Below the pieces are notes generated by a model, which saw only the letters and a program-made list of their open reading frames with translations, had not been told where the DNA came from and made no database searches. From an uncultured Tateyamaria sp. (GTDB lineage: Bacteria > Pseudomonadota > Alphaproteobacteria > Rhodobacterales > Rhodobacteraceae), in assembly GCF_947503385.1 (NCBI RefSeq), contig NZ_CANNDO010000004.1:310001-374000 (forward strand): a DNA stretch of 64,000 bases, written 5' to 3'. Numbering within the stretch: position 1 is the stretch's first letter; the number at the start of each line of letters is the position of its first letter. The translations under genes and the position numbers were made by a program. Of the stretch, positions 20,253 through 28,397 are shown piece by piece.

Positions 20253-21281
20253 CTATTCCAGCTCTTGCGCGGCCAAAGCGCGGTGAATTTCCCGCCGCAC
20301 CAGCTTGCGCACATTGCGCGTGATCCGTTCGCCCAGCGCGCCCTGCAACTCTTCGCGGACGATATCCGCAACAAGATCGCGCAGCGCTTCCTCGTCCAGC
20401 ACATCTTCGTCACTGGAAAAGACCTGCGCATCGACGTCATCATCCGCATCCTCGTCGGCCATCGCGCGGGTCGCGTGATGCGAAAAGGTCGGCGCGGCAC
20501 CGGTTTCGGCGTCTTCCCATGCCATTGTGGGCGCTTCGGTCCCCGCATAGGCGTCCGCGCCGGGATCGTCCGGCTCCCATTCATCCACACGGTCAGCCAC
20601 CAGCGTTTCCAGCGCGGCAATCTTTTCGCTCAGCGACCGGTCGGATGATGCGGCATCGGCACCGCGCGCTGCTTCGGGCGCGAGGTCTTCGGGCATCGTT
20701 TCCGCGTGCACGTCAGGCTCATCAGACATCTCTTGGGACGTTTCTGCGGCAGGCGCGTCTTCGGCCTCGACATTATCATGGGATTGTTCCCAAACGTCCG
20801 CTTCGGCTTCGGCTTCGGCTTCGGCTTCGGCTTCGGCTTCGGCTTCGGCTTCGGCTTCGGCTTCGGCTTCGGCTTCGGCAAAGACAACTTCGTCGGCAAA
20901 GCCTTCGTCAATCTCGTCGCCGACCCCAAAGCTGTCGCCGCGCATCACATATGTGGGCAATGTGTCCGGATCGACCCACAACCCGGCCGCCTTGTCGCGC
21001 TGCACGTCTTCTTCCAACGGCGCAGCCTCGTCCTGCACGCCATGGCGCTCGGTTATGAACTCTGTCAGCGCCGTGGGGTCCGGATCAGGCAAATCCTCGG
21101 CCTGATCGGTCTCTTCCTCGGGTTCGACCGGCTCGGTTACGCGCAGCGACGGCGTCAGAACCAATCGGTCTGGCGTTGCATTTGCGTCCCGGGTTTCTTC
21201 TGCCGGTTTGTCATCGGATACCAAACGGCGGATTGACGACAGAACGTCTTCCACCTCCGCATTTGTCATGGGGTCGGACAT
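20253..21281 (-). CDS. PopZ-like (DUF2497) acidic polar-organizing protein
   Basis: The 342-residue protein has a short N-terminal helix (AEVEDVLSSIRRLVSDD) that resembles the PopZ start, a long acidic disordered middle including an (AE)n tract of about 14 repeats, and a C-terminal helical region (LDEEALRDLVADIVREELQG to RNVRKLVRREIHRAL) like the PopZ oligomerisation domain. The order pcm-tolC-this gene is the usual neighbourhood of DUF2497 genes in Alphaproteobacteria. PopZ self-assembles at the cell pole and tethers ParB. Identity is inferred from ends and context, since the middle is not alignable by eye. The (AE)n tract is encoded by a perfect hexanucleotide repeat. The start at 21281 was preferred; ATG at 21308 is possible. 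Confidence 0.65.
   Translation of the reverse strand: MSDPMTNAEVEDVLSSIRRLVSDDKPAEETRDANATPDRLVLTPSLRVTEPVEPEEETDQAEDLPDPDPTALTEFITERHGVQDEAAPLEEDVQRDKAAGLWVDPDTLPTYVMRGDSFGVGDEIDEGFADEVVFAEAEAEAEAEAEAEAEAEAEAEAEAEADVWEQSHDNVEAEDAPAAETSQEMSDEPDVHAETMPEDLAPEAARGADAASSDRSLSEKIAALETLVADRVDEWEPDDPGADAYAGTEAPTMAWEDAETGAAPTFSHHATRAMADEDADDDVDAQVFSSDEDVLDEEALRDLVADIVREELQGALGERITRNVRKLVRREIHRALAAQELE
20800..20878 (+). repeat. Perfect hexanucleotide tandem repeat, 13 units
   Basis: Thirteen uninterrupted copies of CTTCGG (GCCGAA/GAAGCC register on the coding strand) lie inside the PopZ-like gene and encode alternating Ala-Glu. The unit is a multiple of three, so copy-number changes keep the frame and would only lengthen or shorten the acidic linker. 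Confidence 0.98.
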
Positions 21282-21353
21282 GTAACTACCACTCTCACCT
21301 CGGGTCAAAGTCTACATGGTGGATGAGAGTCGCACAACAGGGTGCTGAAAAGC

Positions 21354-22781
21354 TTAATCGTCTGGTGTCAAATTTCGGATGATCTGATCCAGCTGCCTGC
21401 CCTGACGCGACAGTTTGGCCGGGCTGTCCTTGACCAGATTGTAATATTCCGTCGGATCATATTGTTGCACCGGCAAACGCAAGCGCGACGCCGTCAGCAG
21501 ACCCATCGATTCCAGCACGGAATAAGCAGCGATGTACTGATCGGCCTGCGCAGAGATGCGGTTTGTCTCCGCATCCAGCAGGTCCTGTTCCGCATCCAGC
21601 ACGTCAAGCGTTGTCCGCGCGCCCAGTGTCGCTTCTTCGCGGACCCCTTGGAAGGCGACGCGAGCGGCACGAATCTGCCGTTCCGAGGCCGCAAGGCTGG
21701 CACGCGCCGCCTGCAAGTTCGAAATCGCATCCACCACATCCTGCTGCACATCGTGCCGCACGGTGTGCAGGCTGCCCCGTGCCGCATCCCGGTTCGCAAA
21801 GGCCCGGCGTTCCGTGGCAAAAAGAGCGCCGCCGCGATAGATCGGGCCGGTAACGTTCAGCCCAACCGTGCCGACAGTCTGAGAATCGGAGCTGCTGAAT
21901 TCTTCGGTGACCGCCGCGCGCCCCTCCAGCGAGACTGTCGGGTTCATGTCCTGCCCTGCGGCAATGGCAAGCAAATCCGCAGCCGCCACCTGATGTTGCG
22001 CTTGCGCCATTTCCGGATGGGTGCGCACCGCAACTGATTGCGCACGTGGCACAGATGTTTCGACCTGCGGCAAGCGTGGCAGACGGGCCAGCCGACCCGG
22101 CGCGCGACCCACGACATTGGTAAATTCGGCCTGCGCTTGGATCAGGTTCCGCTCGGCTCCGGCAAGGTTGCTGCGGGCCTGTGCCACCGCAGCCTCGGCC
22201 AGGGACACATCCGTGCGCGTCACTTCGCCCACATCGAACCGGTCCTGTGCGGCCCGGAATTCCTGTTGCAGCAGGCGCAGGTTGTTCTGGCTGAGCGACA
22301 CGAACTCCTGCTGCCGGATCACGTTGAAATAGGCGCTGGCTGCCCGCAGCAGCACCAACTGTTCCACATTCTGAAGAGCGGCGCGGGTGGCCAGCACGGT
22401 TTCCTTGGTCGCTTCGATCCGCGACCGGTCTGCGCCGCCGTCAAACAACTGCAAGGACGCCGTGATACCCAGCGATACCGTGGTTTGCGCAATGCTGGTC
22501 GACAATCCATTGGTCGATGAGGACGCGCTGGACCCCAGCTGGCGGGTGATATCACCGCTCCAGTTGACGATGGTCTTGAGGCGGGCCGCCGCGATCGCAA
22601 CATCTTCGTCTGCGGCGCGCAGCAGGGCGCGGTTCTGATCGATCAGACCACTGTGGCCATATGCACCGATCAACGCGTCCGCCAATGACGTCGCCTGCGC
22701 GCTGTTGGCGACCAGCGCCGCCGCAACGGCCAGACCAGACACCCAATGACGCGCCTCATGCCAATCCTGTTTCAGCCGCAT
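21354..22781 (-). CDS. tolC: TolC-family outer membrane efflux protein
   Basis: The 475-residue precursor has a signal peptide (residues 1 to ~30, WVSGLAVAAALVANSAQA) and two OEP repeats. The first begins SLADALIGAYGHSGLIDQNR; the second begins QVETSVPRAQSVAVRTHPEM. Both contain long heptad helices for the periplasmic tunnel (for example DVSLAEAAVAQARSNLAGAE and ISNLQAARASLAASERQIRA). TolC trimers link inner-membrane exporters to the outer membrane and would be the natural exit for the RTX protein at the start of the window, which is an inference. The gene lies between pcm (23 bases upstream) and the PopZ-like gene. Confidence 0.93.
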   Translation of the reverse strand: MRLKQDWHEARHWVSGLAVAAALVANSAQATSLADALIGAYGHSGLIDQNRALLRAADEDVAIAAARLKTIVNWSGDITRQLGSSASSSTNGLSTSIAQTTVSLGITASLQLFDGGADRSRIEATKETVLATRAALQNVEQLVLLRAASAYFNVIRQQEFVSLSQNNLRLLQQEFRAAQDRFDVGEVTRTDVSLAEAAVAQARSNLAGAERNLIQAQAEFTNVVGRAPGRLARLPRLPQVETSVPRAQSVAVRTHPEMAQAQHQVAAADLLAIAAGQDMNPTVSLEGRAAVTEEFSSSDSQTVGTVGLNVTGPIYRGGALFATERRAFANRDAARGSLHTVRHDVQQDVVDAISNLQAARASLAASERQIRAARVAFQGVREEATLGARTTLDVLDAEQDLLDAETNRISAQADQYIAAYSVLESMGLLTASRLRLPVQQYDPTEYYNLVKDSPAKLSRQGRQLDQIIRNLTPDD

Positions 22782-22804
22782 GTGCCCTATCCCCGTTTCA
22801 TGGT

Positions 22805-23458
22805 CTACAGCTGGAATGTGCTGTGACGTTCAAATCCGTTCATCACCGGCGCGCCTGCGTTGAACGCGCGCCGCCATGTGACATGGTTGTCCGACTTGTA
22901 CCCGATACAGACCTCACCCAACGCGCCCTCCACGAACAGGGCCGCAATGCGTCCGCCATCCTTGAGCTGGTCGAGCAGCGCCTGCGGCACCTCGCTGACA
23001 CCGCCCTGCACGACAATCACGTCATAGGGGCCGTGATCCGGCGCGCCTTGGGCCAGCGGTCCGGTATGTGTCACCACATTGTCCGCCCCCGCCTGCATCA
23101 GCGCGTCCTGAGCATCCGTGGCCATGCTCTCGTCTTCCTCAAGCGCCACAACGGCCTCTGCCATCCGCGCGATCACTGCCGACGAATAGCCATAGCCCGC
23201 CCCCACATCCAGAACGAGCTCATCTGTGTTGATGTCGAGCGCATCCAGCATCTTGGCCAGCGTGCGCGGCTCCAGCATGACACGCCCTGCCCCCAGATCA
23301 AGGTTTTCGCCCATATAGGCGGCCTCGCGCAGCGCGGTCGGAACGAAGTCCTCGCGTTGCACGGTCAACATCGCGTCGATGATAGGAAATTTGGTAACGT
23401 CAGAGGGTCGCACCTGCGTGTCGACCATCATGGTACGTCGGGCGGTGAAGTCGGTCAT
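22805..23458 (-). CDS. pcm: Protein-L-isoaspartate O-methyltransferase
   Basis: The 217-residue protein has the PCMT signature: RRTMMVDTQVRPSDVTKFPI at the N terminus, LDVGAGYGYSSAVIARM as the SAM-binding motif I, VVALEEDESM as motif post-I, and ALGEVCIGYKSDN near the C terminus. It methylates damaged isoaspartyl residues in the cytoplasm. The start at 23458 (MTDFTARRT) is favoured because the family begins there; the 22-codon upstream extension lacks conserved character. It is the first gene of the probable pcm-tolC unit. Confidence 0.9.
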   Translation of the reverse strand: MTDFTARRTMMVDTQVRPSDVTKFPIIDAMLTVQREDFVPTALREAAYMGENLDLGAGRVMLEPRTLAKMLDALDINTDELVLDVGAGYGYSSAVIARMAEAVVALEEDESMATDAQDALMQAGADNVVTHTGPLAQGAPDHGPYDVIVVQGGVSEVPQALLDQLKDGGRIAALFVEGALGEVCIGYKSDNHVTWRRAFNAGAPVMNGFERHSTFQL

Positions 23459-23597
23459 CTCAACTAAACTTATCCGTTCAGACTCTTCTGGGGCAGGTGT
23501 GCCATACATTGCGAATGGGGGCAACGCGGCAAAACGGATACGGCATGGCCTTGCGCGCGCCAGATGGATCAGCTATCGCCTAGCCCACACCACGCGG

Positions 23598-23671
23598 GGC
23601 GAGTTGGCGGAGTGGTGACGCAGCGGATTGCAAATCCGTGTACACCGGTTCGATTCCGGTACTCGCCTCCA
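23598..23671 (+). tRNA. tRNA-Cys (anticodon GCA)
   Basis: The acceptor GGCGAGT pairs with ACTCGCC. The anticodon arm GGATT-GCA-AATCC has the GCA anticodon, and the T arm CCGGTTCGATTCCGG is intact. CCA is encoded (23669-23671). The 3' half from the anticodon on is duplicated at 33977-34020 by integration of the adjacent element, which leaves this gene whole. Confidence 0.97.
23628..23671 (+). repeat. attL: left 44-bp direct repeat of the integrative element
   Basis: The last 44 bases of tRNA-Cys are identical to 33977-34020. Sequence diverges immediately on both sides, so this is the identity block in which integrase-mediated crossover took place. Confidence 0.95.
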
Positions 23672-23706
23672 AATTTTCCACAACATTTAGTGGTTAAGCA
23701 TATAAT

Positions 23707-23732
23707 AACCGGCATATTAAGCCGGTTTTTTT
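23707..23732 (+). terminator. Intrinsic terminator after tRNA-Cys
   Basis: AACCGGC/GCCGGTT with a 7-base loop is followed by a T-tract (TTTTTTT from 23726). It lies 36 bases beyond the tRNA, inside the element, so the element supplies the terminator of the tRNA transcript. Confidence 0.88.
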
Positions 23733-23809
23733 GCTTTTCACGTCTGTACACAAATCGTACACAGTCCGCGCCCAGTTTTCTGCTACAAATTCCGCTCGTT
23801 TTCATATAC

Positions 23810-23826
23810 TGTATGTTTAACAGACA
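23810..23826. promoter_or_regulatory. Variant copy of the element's palindromic operator, before int
   Basis: TGTATGTTTAACAGACA differs from the perfect palindrome TGTCTGTTAACAGACA (28320) by one substitution and one inserted T. It ends 20 bases before the integrase start, where a repressor would block promoter or ribosome access. Confidence 0.55.
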
Positions 23827-23846
23827 GATACGAGCAGAACGGCAAA

Positions 23847-25262
23847 ATGAGCTACGGCACAACGACGATAAATGTGCACAAGAAACTGAAGCTGGATAAG
23901 CGAGCGAACAGCGAAAACTGGTATGCGCGGCTGACGTTGGATAACGGCAAGCGCATCGTGAAAAGCACAAAGACGGTCGACTTGGAAGAAGCGCGAGAAC
24001 GTGCGCTTGAGCTTTACTACGACACACAAGCCCGCATCAAAAATAACCTCCCCGCCCAAACACGCAAGTTCAAGCATGTTGCAGAATACGCGATCAAGCG
24101 GATGCAGGACGCTTTGGAGAGCGGCACAGGTAAGCAGGCGTACAAGGACTACATCTCAGCGCTGCGTCTCTGGCTGATACCGTTTTTTGGTGACACGGAC
24201 GTAGACAAAATTGACTACAAGGGCTTGGTCGAATTTGACGCTTGGCGCACGCAGCAGAACAAAAAGCCATTTTCACAAAGCGGCATCAACAACCACAATG
24301 CTGCGCTGAACAGGGTGCTAGATGAAGCTGAGCTACAAAGCTGGCTCGTTAAAGCAATGCGCCCCACTCTGCTAAACAAGGGCGTCAAAAGCGAAAGCAG
24401 GGGCAGCTTTACAGACGCAGAATACAAGAAGATCTACACCGCACTGCGCACCTGGCACAAAAAGTCAAAGAACACCAAGGCGGCGGCGACACGGGAAGTG
24501 CTGCGCAACTACGTCTTGTTTTTGGCGAACACGGGCGTGCGGCACGGCACGGAAGCGCTTGGGCTGCGATGGCGTAACGTTGAGTGGCAGGACAAAGGCG
24601 ACGAACGCTACTTGGTGGTGAACGTTGATGGCAAAACGCGCAAACGCAGCGCTGTGGCGAGGGACACTGTTGAAGGGTATTTGGATCGGCAGCGCAAGTT
24701 GAACCCAAAGCTACAAGACGGGACATTTGACGAGTTGATCGCAGCACGCAGCGACGAGTTTGTGTTTACGACGCGGCTTGGCGACGTAGCCAACATTGCA
24801 AGCTTAAACCGCGCATTTAATGCTCTGCTGGACGTAATGGATTTGAAAACGGGCGCAGACGGCAAAGAACGCACGTTGTACAGTTTGCGGCACTACTACG
24901 CGACGCGGGATTTGAAGCGCGGGATCACAACGCACGCGCTCAGCAAGCAGTTGGGCAACAGCACGGCGATGATCGACAAGCACTACAGCAAATATAGCCC
25001 TCTGCTAAACGCCGAACTGCACAGCGGGCGGAACATGCGCGCGGACAAAGCTAAGGGCGCTGTAGCGGGCGCACAAAGCGTCGTTGACGCCGCTTTTACG
25101 ATGCACGCGGACGGGCTGCTTGAAGACGAGGCACTTTTGGCTGCGCTTGGCGTTGGGCGCGACGGTTATGTTGTGACGGAAGAGATTGCGATGAAAGCGC
25201 TGGATGCAAAGCGGGCTGAAAAGATAAACGCTAGCACGCTAATGCTGATTTTGAACGGGTAG
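23847..25262 (+). CDS. int: Tyrosine recombinase (integrase) of the tRNA-Cys element
   Basis: This is a 471-residue site-specific recombinase. Residues ~60-160 form a SAM-like core-binding domain (FKHVAEYAIKRMQDALESGT onward). The catalytic domain starts at about 190. The first arginine lies in ANTGVRHGTEALGLRWRNV, the H-x-x-R box appears as LYSLRHYYATRDL, and the nucleophile tyrosine is in STAMIDKHYSKYSP. The catalytic set looks complete, with RH-type spacing as in several phage-like integrases. About 85 residues follow the tyrosine, a longer tail than usual. It lies next to attL and points inward, as is normal for tRNA-targeting islands. A variant operator palindrome lies just upstream. Confidence 0.92.
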   Translation: MSYGTTTINVHKKLKLDKRANSENWYARLTLDNGKRIVKSTKTVDLEEARERALELYYDTQARIKNNLPAQTRKFKHVAEYAIKRMQDALESGTGKQAYKDYISALRLWLIPFFGDTDVDKIDYKGLVEFDAWRTQQNKKPFSQSGINNHNAALNRVLDEAELQSWLVKAMRPTLLNKGVKSESRGSFTDAEYKKIYTALRTWHKKSKNTKAAATREVLRNYVLFLANTGVRHGTEALGLRWRNVEWQDKGDERYLVVNVDGKTRKRSAVARDTVEGYLDRQRKLNPKLQDGTFDELIAARSDEFVFTTRLGDVANIASLNRAFNALLDVMDLKTGADGKERTLYSLRHYYATRDLKRGITTHALSKQLGNSTAMIDKHYSKYSPLLNAELHSGRNMRADKAKGAVAGAQSVVDAAFTMHADGLLEDEALLAALGVGRDGYVVTEEIAMKALDAKRAEKINASTLMLILNG

Positions 25263-25285
25263 CGGGCGCAGCAACGCACGCCCGC
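25262..25285. terminator. Hairpin between convergent genes
   Basis: GCGGGCG and CGCCCGC form a perfect 7-bp stem with a 10-base loop in the 34-base gap between int and the convergent DUF6641-like gene. It has no T-run but is placed to end both transcripts. Confidence 0.5.
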
Positions 25286-25296
25286 GACAGTGTCGA

Positions 25297-25719
25297 TCAT
25301 GCTGCCTTGCGCTTGCTCAGTGCAGCCTCAATCGCAGCGTCCAGTTCGCCTTGTTGCGTTGCAACCAAAAACGCTTCCAGCGCGCCTTCCACGTCTTTCA
25401 GTTCTTTCACAAACACAGCGTTGCCCTTGCCCAAGTCCAGCACCTTGCTGCCGTACCTGCATTGCACATACCAGCCGCCGTCTTGCTCAAAGAACCAAGC
25501 ACGCACCTGTCGCATTTTCTCAATGGCAACCTTTTCGCCGTGCTCGTTTGTCGCCCACCCCTTTGCGCGCACCTGATGCACGTCGCCTTTCAGCTTCGCA
25601 GCGAACACTTTTGCTTGCTCTTCGATGGCTGCGATCAGCTTTGCGCGGCGCTGTTGCGTTGGGTCTTTCGCATTTGCCCGCTTCACCGTCTTTACCGTCA
25701 GTTTCGCCAATTGTGTCAT
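25297..25719 (-). CDS. DUF6641-like small basic protein
   Basis: The 140-residue protein is strongly basic at its N terminus (KLTVKTVKRANAKDPTQQRR), then helical (KLIAAIEEQAKVFAAKLKGD), then carries KMRQVRAWFFEQDGGWYVQC, and ends in an acidic helix. The layout and the RVRAWFF-type segment remind me of DUF6641, a family found in prophage-like regions of Rhodobacterales. The function is unknown. AAGGAGA precedes the ATG at 25719, which is why the start seven codons upstream was not used. A palindromic operator lies 75 bases upstream, so this gene probably shares control with int and the small genes at 28398. Confidence 0.65.
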   Translation of the reverse strand: MTQLAKLTVKTVKRANAKDPTQQRRAKLIAAIEEQAKVFAAKLKGDVHQVRAKGWATNEHGEKVAIEKMRQVRAWFFEQDGGWYVQCRYGSKVLDLGKGNAVFVKELKDVEGALEAFLVATQQGELDAAIEAALSKRKAA

Positions 25720-25793
25720 GTCAGTTCTCCTTACGTTCATATCGCAAGTATGTGTTCAAAGAGCAGCGTGAACGACCGAAATGACGGCATAAA

Positions 25794-25809
25794 TGTCTGT
25801 TAACATACA
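25794..25809. promoter_or_regulatory. Palindromic operator copy upstream of the DUF6641-like gene
   Basis: TGTCTGTTAACATACA matches the perfect palindrome at 28320-28335 in 15 of 16 positions. It lies 75 bases upstream of the minus-strand start at 25719 and abuts the terminator of the AAA+ ATPase gene. Confidence 0.6.
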
Positions 25810-25834
25810 AAAAAGCGCTGCATCTTGCAGCGCT
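25809..25834 (-). terminator. Intrinsic terminator of the AAA+ ATPase gene
   Basis: Read on the minus strand, AGCGCTGCA-AGA-TGCAGCGCT forms a perfect 9-bp stem followed by a run of T. It lies 22 bases after the stop of the ATPase gene. Confidence 0.9.
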
Positions 25835-25856
25835 TTCTCAAAGCTCTTTCAAATCC

Positions 25857-26504
25857 TCAAGCAGCCTGTGTCTGCTGCTCTCCATTCACACGCTCAACTA
25901 AGCGTTCCAAATACCTAAGTACTCCGCGCAAGTCACCGTTTCTGCTCGTTATCAGCTGTTCAACATCAGCATCGTTCAGCGCAACTTCTTCGCACTGCAG
26001 AATGCGCTGGCACATTGGCACGAGCGAAGCGGCGGACAGCGCGGGCATTTCGATTAGGTCGCAACGGCTTTGGATCGCAGCATCAACATGATGAAGAAAA
26101 TTTGTGGTCAAAATCAAACCGTGCCTGCCCAAGTATTTGTCCATTACAGCACGTGTTCTTGCTTGCACCGTCCAGTGCACCAGATCGAACTCGTCGATGA
26201 CTGCATATGCAAAGGGCTGACCAGACAAATTCCACCCATTTTCAACGCGCGCCAACGAAGCCGCTTCAAATTCTGCGCCATTAAAAGTGTCATGTGGCAA
26301 GTTCTCAAACCACCCCGCTGTTTCATCGCGTGACTGCGATGCGATGACTTGAGCAACGGCACTTTTGCCGCTGCCATATGGACCGTAGAGTAAGATATTA
26401 TTTGTGCGCTGCCCCAGAGCAAACTGCTCAACTTTCTTGCGTGTCATGTCGTTTTCGAAGACGAGTTCGGCGAACACTTTGGGCGCGTATTTCATTGCAA
26501 ACAT
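25857..26504 (-). CDS. AAA+ ATPase resembling a clamp-loader small subunit
   Basis: The 215-residue protein starts MFAMKYAPKVFAELVFENDM, like RFC/DnaX clamp-loader subunits. Walker A is LYGPYGSGKSAVAQVIA, Walker B is AYAVIDEFD, sensor 1 is LILTTNFLHHVD, and the SRC-type arginine box is IQSRCDLIEMPALS; the SRC box is characteristic of clamp loaders. The lid segment RNGDLRGVLRYLERLVERVN follows. The collar domain used for pentamer assembly is missing, so the protein is about two-thirds of a normal small subunit. GAAAGGAAA before the ATG fixes the start. The 254-aa unknown gene lies 61 bases upstream in the same orientation. A role in replicating or mobilising the element is inferred only from the fold. 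Confidence 0.8.
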   Translation of the reverse strand: MFAMKYAPKVFAELVFENDMTRKKVEQFALGQRTNNILLYGPYGSGKSAVAQVIASQSRDETAGWFENLPHDTFNGAEFEAASLARVENGWNLSGQPFAYAVIDEFDLVHWTVQARTRAVMDKYLGRHGLILTTNFLHHVDAAIQSRCDLIEMPALSAASLVPMCQRILQCEEVALNDADVEQLITSRNGDLRGVLRYLERLVERVNGEQQTQAA

Positions 26505-26565
26505 TTGATTTCCTTTCGTCGAGTTGCGGGCGGGAAAAATTCCCGCCCATCTGTTGCTTTGGGGA

Positions 26566-27330
26566 TTACGCAGCGAGCTTTTGCGCTGCATCAACTGCAG
26601 CAGCCAAATCTGCTTCGCCATCTGCTTCGTCTTGCGCGCGCTTTTCGTTAGCAGCTTTGTTGCTGGCTTCTGCGCTGTTTTCCTTGCCAGCTTGCGCAAG
26701 TGCAGCGTTCACAACACCAACAGCGTTCGTCTCGTGCACAATGCTGTAGCTGCCGTCCGCTTCGCGCCGTACAATCGCAACAAACAGCTTGTGTTCCGCG
26801 CCGTCGCTAAATTCGATGGCACTTGCGTTGTTGTTGTATGCAGGCACAAGCGCATCAGCGGTTTCGAATTGCTGCTTTGCAAAGGCGATGTTTTCTTCGC
26901 GCTGCTCCGTAGGCGTTTTTCCGTTTTGCTTTGTGCGCCGCAATTCTTCGATGCCGCCACGCTTAGTAATGAAATCGCCCATGCTGACATTGGCGGGCTT
27001 TTCATCTGCTGCAATAGTGATGACACGGGCATAGCCGTAGGCGCGCTTTTGGAAGTTGGAGTCGAACACAGCGCGGACAACGCGGGTTGCTAGGCTGGCG
27101 CTTTCATTAAATTGGATACCTTTGTCTTTGAGGTATGCGTTCAACGCTTTGCACTTTGACACGTTACCGCGCAGGTCGTTGAAGAAGGTCAGGCAGTCTT
27201 CAAGCAGTTCGTAAAGTTCTTCGTTGCTGCGCTTGTATGCACCTTCTTCCCACGCAATGCGCTTTGCTTTCAGTTCATCAGCTTTGAGTTCAATGTGCAT
27301 GTTCAGCGGGGCGTTGATTGTGTTGCTCAT
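26566..27330 (-). CDS. Unknown protein, probable partner of the AAA+ ATPase
   Basis: The 254-residue protein has no recognisable domain. The N-terminal two-thirds is mixed helix and strand (LYELLEDCLTFFNDLRGNVS, FQKRAYGYARVITIAADEKP, EHKLFVAIVRREADGSYSIV). The last ~45 residues are Ala/Glu/Lys-rich, probably a helix or coiled coil. It has no signal peptide or membrane segment. It precedes the clamp-loader-like ATPase in the same orientation with a 61-base gap, so the two are probably one transcript. It could be a DNA-binding or structural partner, but nothing in the sequence shows this. Confidence 0.6.
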   Translation of the reverse strand: MSNTINAPLNMHIELKADELKAKRIAWEEGAYKRSNEELYELLEDCLTFFNDLRGNVSKCKALNAYLKDKGIQFNESASLATRVVRAVFDSNFQKRAYGYARVITIAADEKPANVSMGDFITKRGGIEELRRTKQNGKTPTEQREENIAFAKQQFETADALVPAYNNNASAIEFSDGAEHKLFVAIVRREADGSYSIVHETNAVGVVNAALAQAGKENSAEASNKAANEKRAQDEADGEADLAAAVDAAQKLAA

Positions 27331-27469
27331 GGTAAATCTCCGTTGTTTGAGCTTCGTTGTGTGCCGCTCTCATCAGCGACAAATACAATGTACCCCACAA
27401 AATAAGCTCATGCCGTCGTATCGAATTACGCTGATGACGCTGTATACTTTTTGTGATAAGATCTTATTT

Positions 27470-28309
27470 ATGAACGATATAAGTTTTCAAAGATACCGTT
27501 TTGGTCGCAAGTTATTCATCCACGCACCACCGTACAAAGGGCTGCGCTCCAAGGAGACTGGCGAATACGTGTCAAAACGACTCGCTCGCATCCAGCCGCC
27601 ATTTGCAGACGCGCAGGCTTGGCAGTGTTCCGTCTACTATTTTTGGTGGGAGTTTTTGCGCAGGCATGACGGCTACAGGGACTGTTGCGCGCGCGGCGGC
27701 GCAGGACGCTACAAGAAGCTTTACGCCGACTTTGGTGATGTGCACGCTTATGACACGGGTGACTTCTGGAAGTGGTGGACGGAGAAGCTCGACAATGAAT
27801 GGAAGCGCGGCGAATTCCTGTTTTCTGAACCGGCGGCACGCAGGATTGCTGTGCAAAATAAGGTGTTGAACACTCAAACGTCTGACATGCTCACCGTCTC
27901 CATACCGCTCGAAGTTCGAACCCCGCAACTCGTCAGTAACCTGCGCAAACTGCTGGAAGAACACAAAGACCAGGTGTCAGCCGCCCGCAACAAAAGCCGC
28001 GCGCTCTACCCTGTCGCCGCCCGTGTCCGTCTATCCACGCTCCACCAGACACTGCGGGTTTGGGACACATGGAACGAACACCGACACCGCAAGAAGAAAT
28101 ATGAGCAAGCCGAGTTGGCTGGCATCTACGTAAACAGGGTAGTTGACCACGAAACCGTCGAGAGCCTCAAACGGGATAATTTGCCTTATGGAGACGTACA
28201 ACGTGAAGTGCGGCGCAGGCAGACGCAGGCGTTCAACAGGTATCTCGCAGCAGCGAACGACTACATCGAGAACGTTGGTAAAGGGCAGTTTCCACTGCGC
28301 AGCAAGTGA
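27470..28309 (+). CDS. Unknown Trp/Tyr-rich protein of the element
   Basis: The 279-residue protein is rich in aromatic and basic residues. The core segment AWQCSVYYFWWEFLRRHDGY is followed by CCARGGAGRYKKLYADFGDV and FWKWWTEKLDNEW. I recall similar WWEFLRR...YxDFGDV proteins in islands of other marine proteobacteria, without a known function. The C-terminal half has a probable coiled coil (VSNLRKLLEEHKDQVSAARN) and a long basic helix (DVQREVRRRQTQAFNRYLAA). Nucleic-acid binding is plausible from charge only. The ATG at 27470 has no strong SD. It is divergent from the 254-aa gene across 139 bases. Confidence 0.65.
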   Translation: MNDISFQRYRFGRKLFIHAPPYKGLRSKETGEYVSKRLARIQPPFADAQAWQCSVYYFWWEFLRRHDGYRDCCARGGAGRYKKLYADFGDVHAYDTGDFWKWWTEKLDNEWKRGEFLFSEPAARRIAVQNKVLNTQTSDMLTVSIPLEVRTPQLVSNLRKLLEEHKDQVSAARNKSRALYPVAARVRLSTLHQTLRVWDTWNEHRHRKKKYEQAELAGIYVNRVVDHETVESLKRDNLPYGDVQREVRRRQTQAFNRYLAAANDYIENVGKGQFPLRSK

Positions 28310-28319
28310 CAGCGGAAAG

Positions 28320-28335
28320 TGTCTGTTAACAGACA
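28320..28335. promoter_or_regulatory. Perfect palindromic operator candidate
   Basis: TGTCTGTTAACAGACA is a perfect 16-bp palindrome, 62 bases before the start of the small gene at 28398. Near-identical copies lie before int and before the DUF6641-like gene. The spacing and repeated use suggest binding by a regulator encoded in the element, for example the XRE protein at 30913-31248. Confidence 0.68.
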
Positions 28336-28397
28336 AAACTCGCACGCCATCCGCTGCCTTAGCTCCCAAATGATAAATAAATCAAAGGGAGCGACGG

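Noticed and set aside
20800..20878. CRISPR-like repeat array
   Set aside because: The 6-base units are tandem without spacers and lie in a reading frame; this is a microsatellite.
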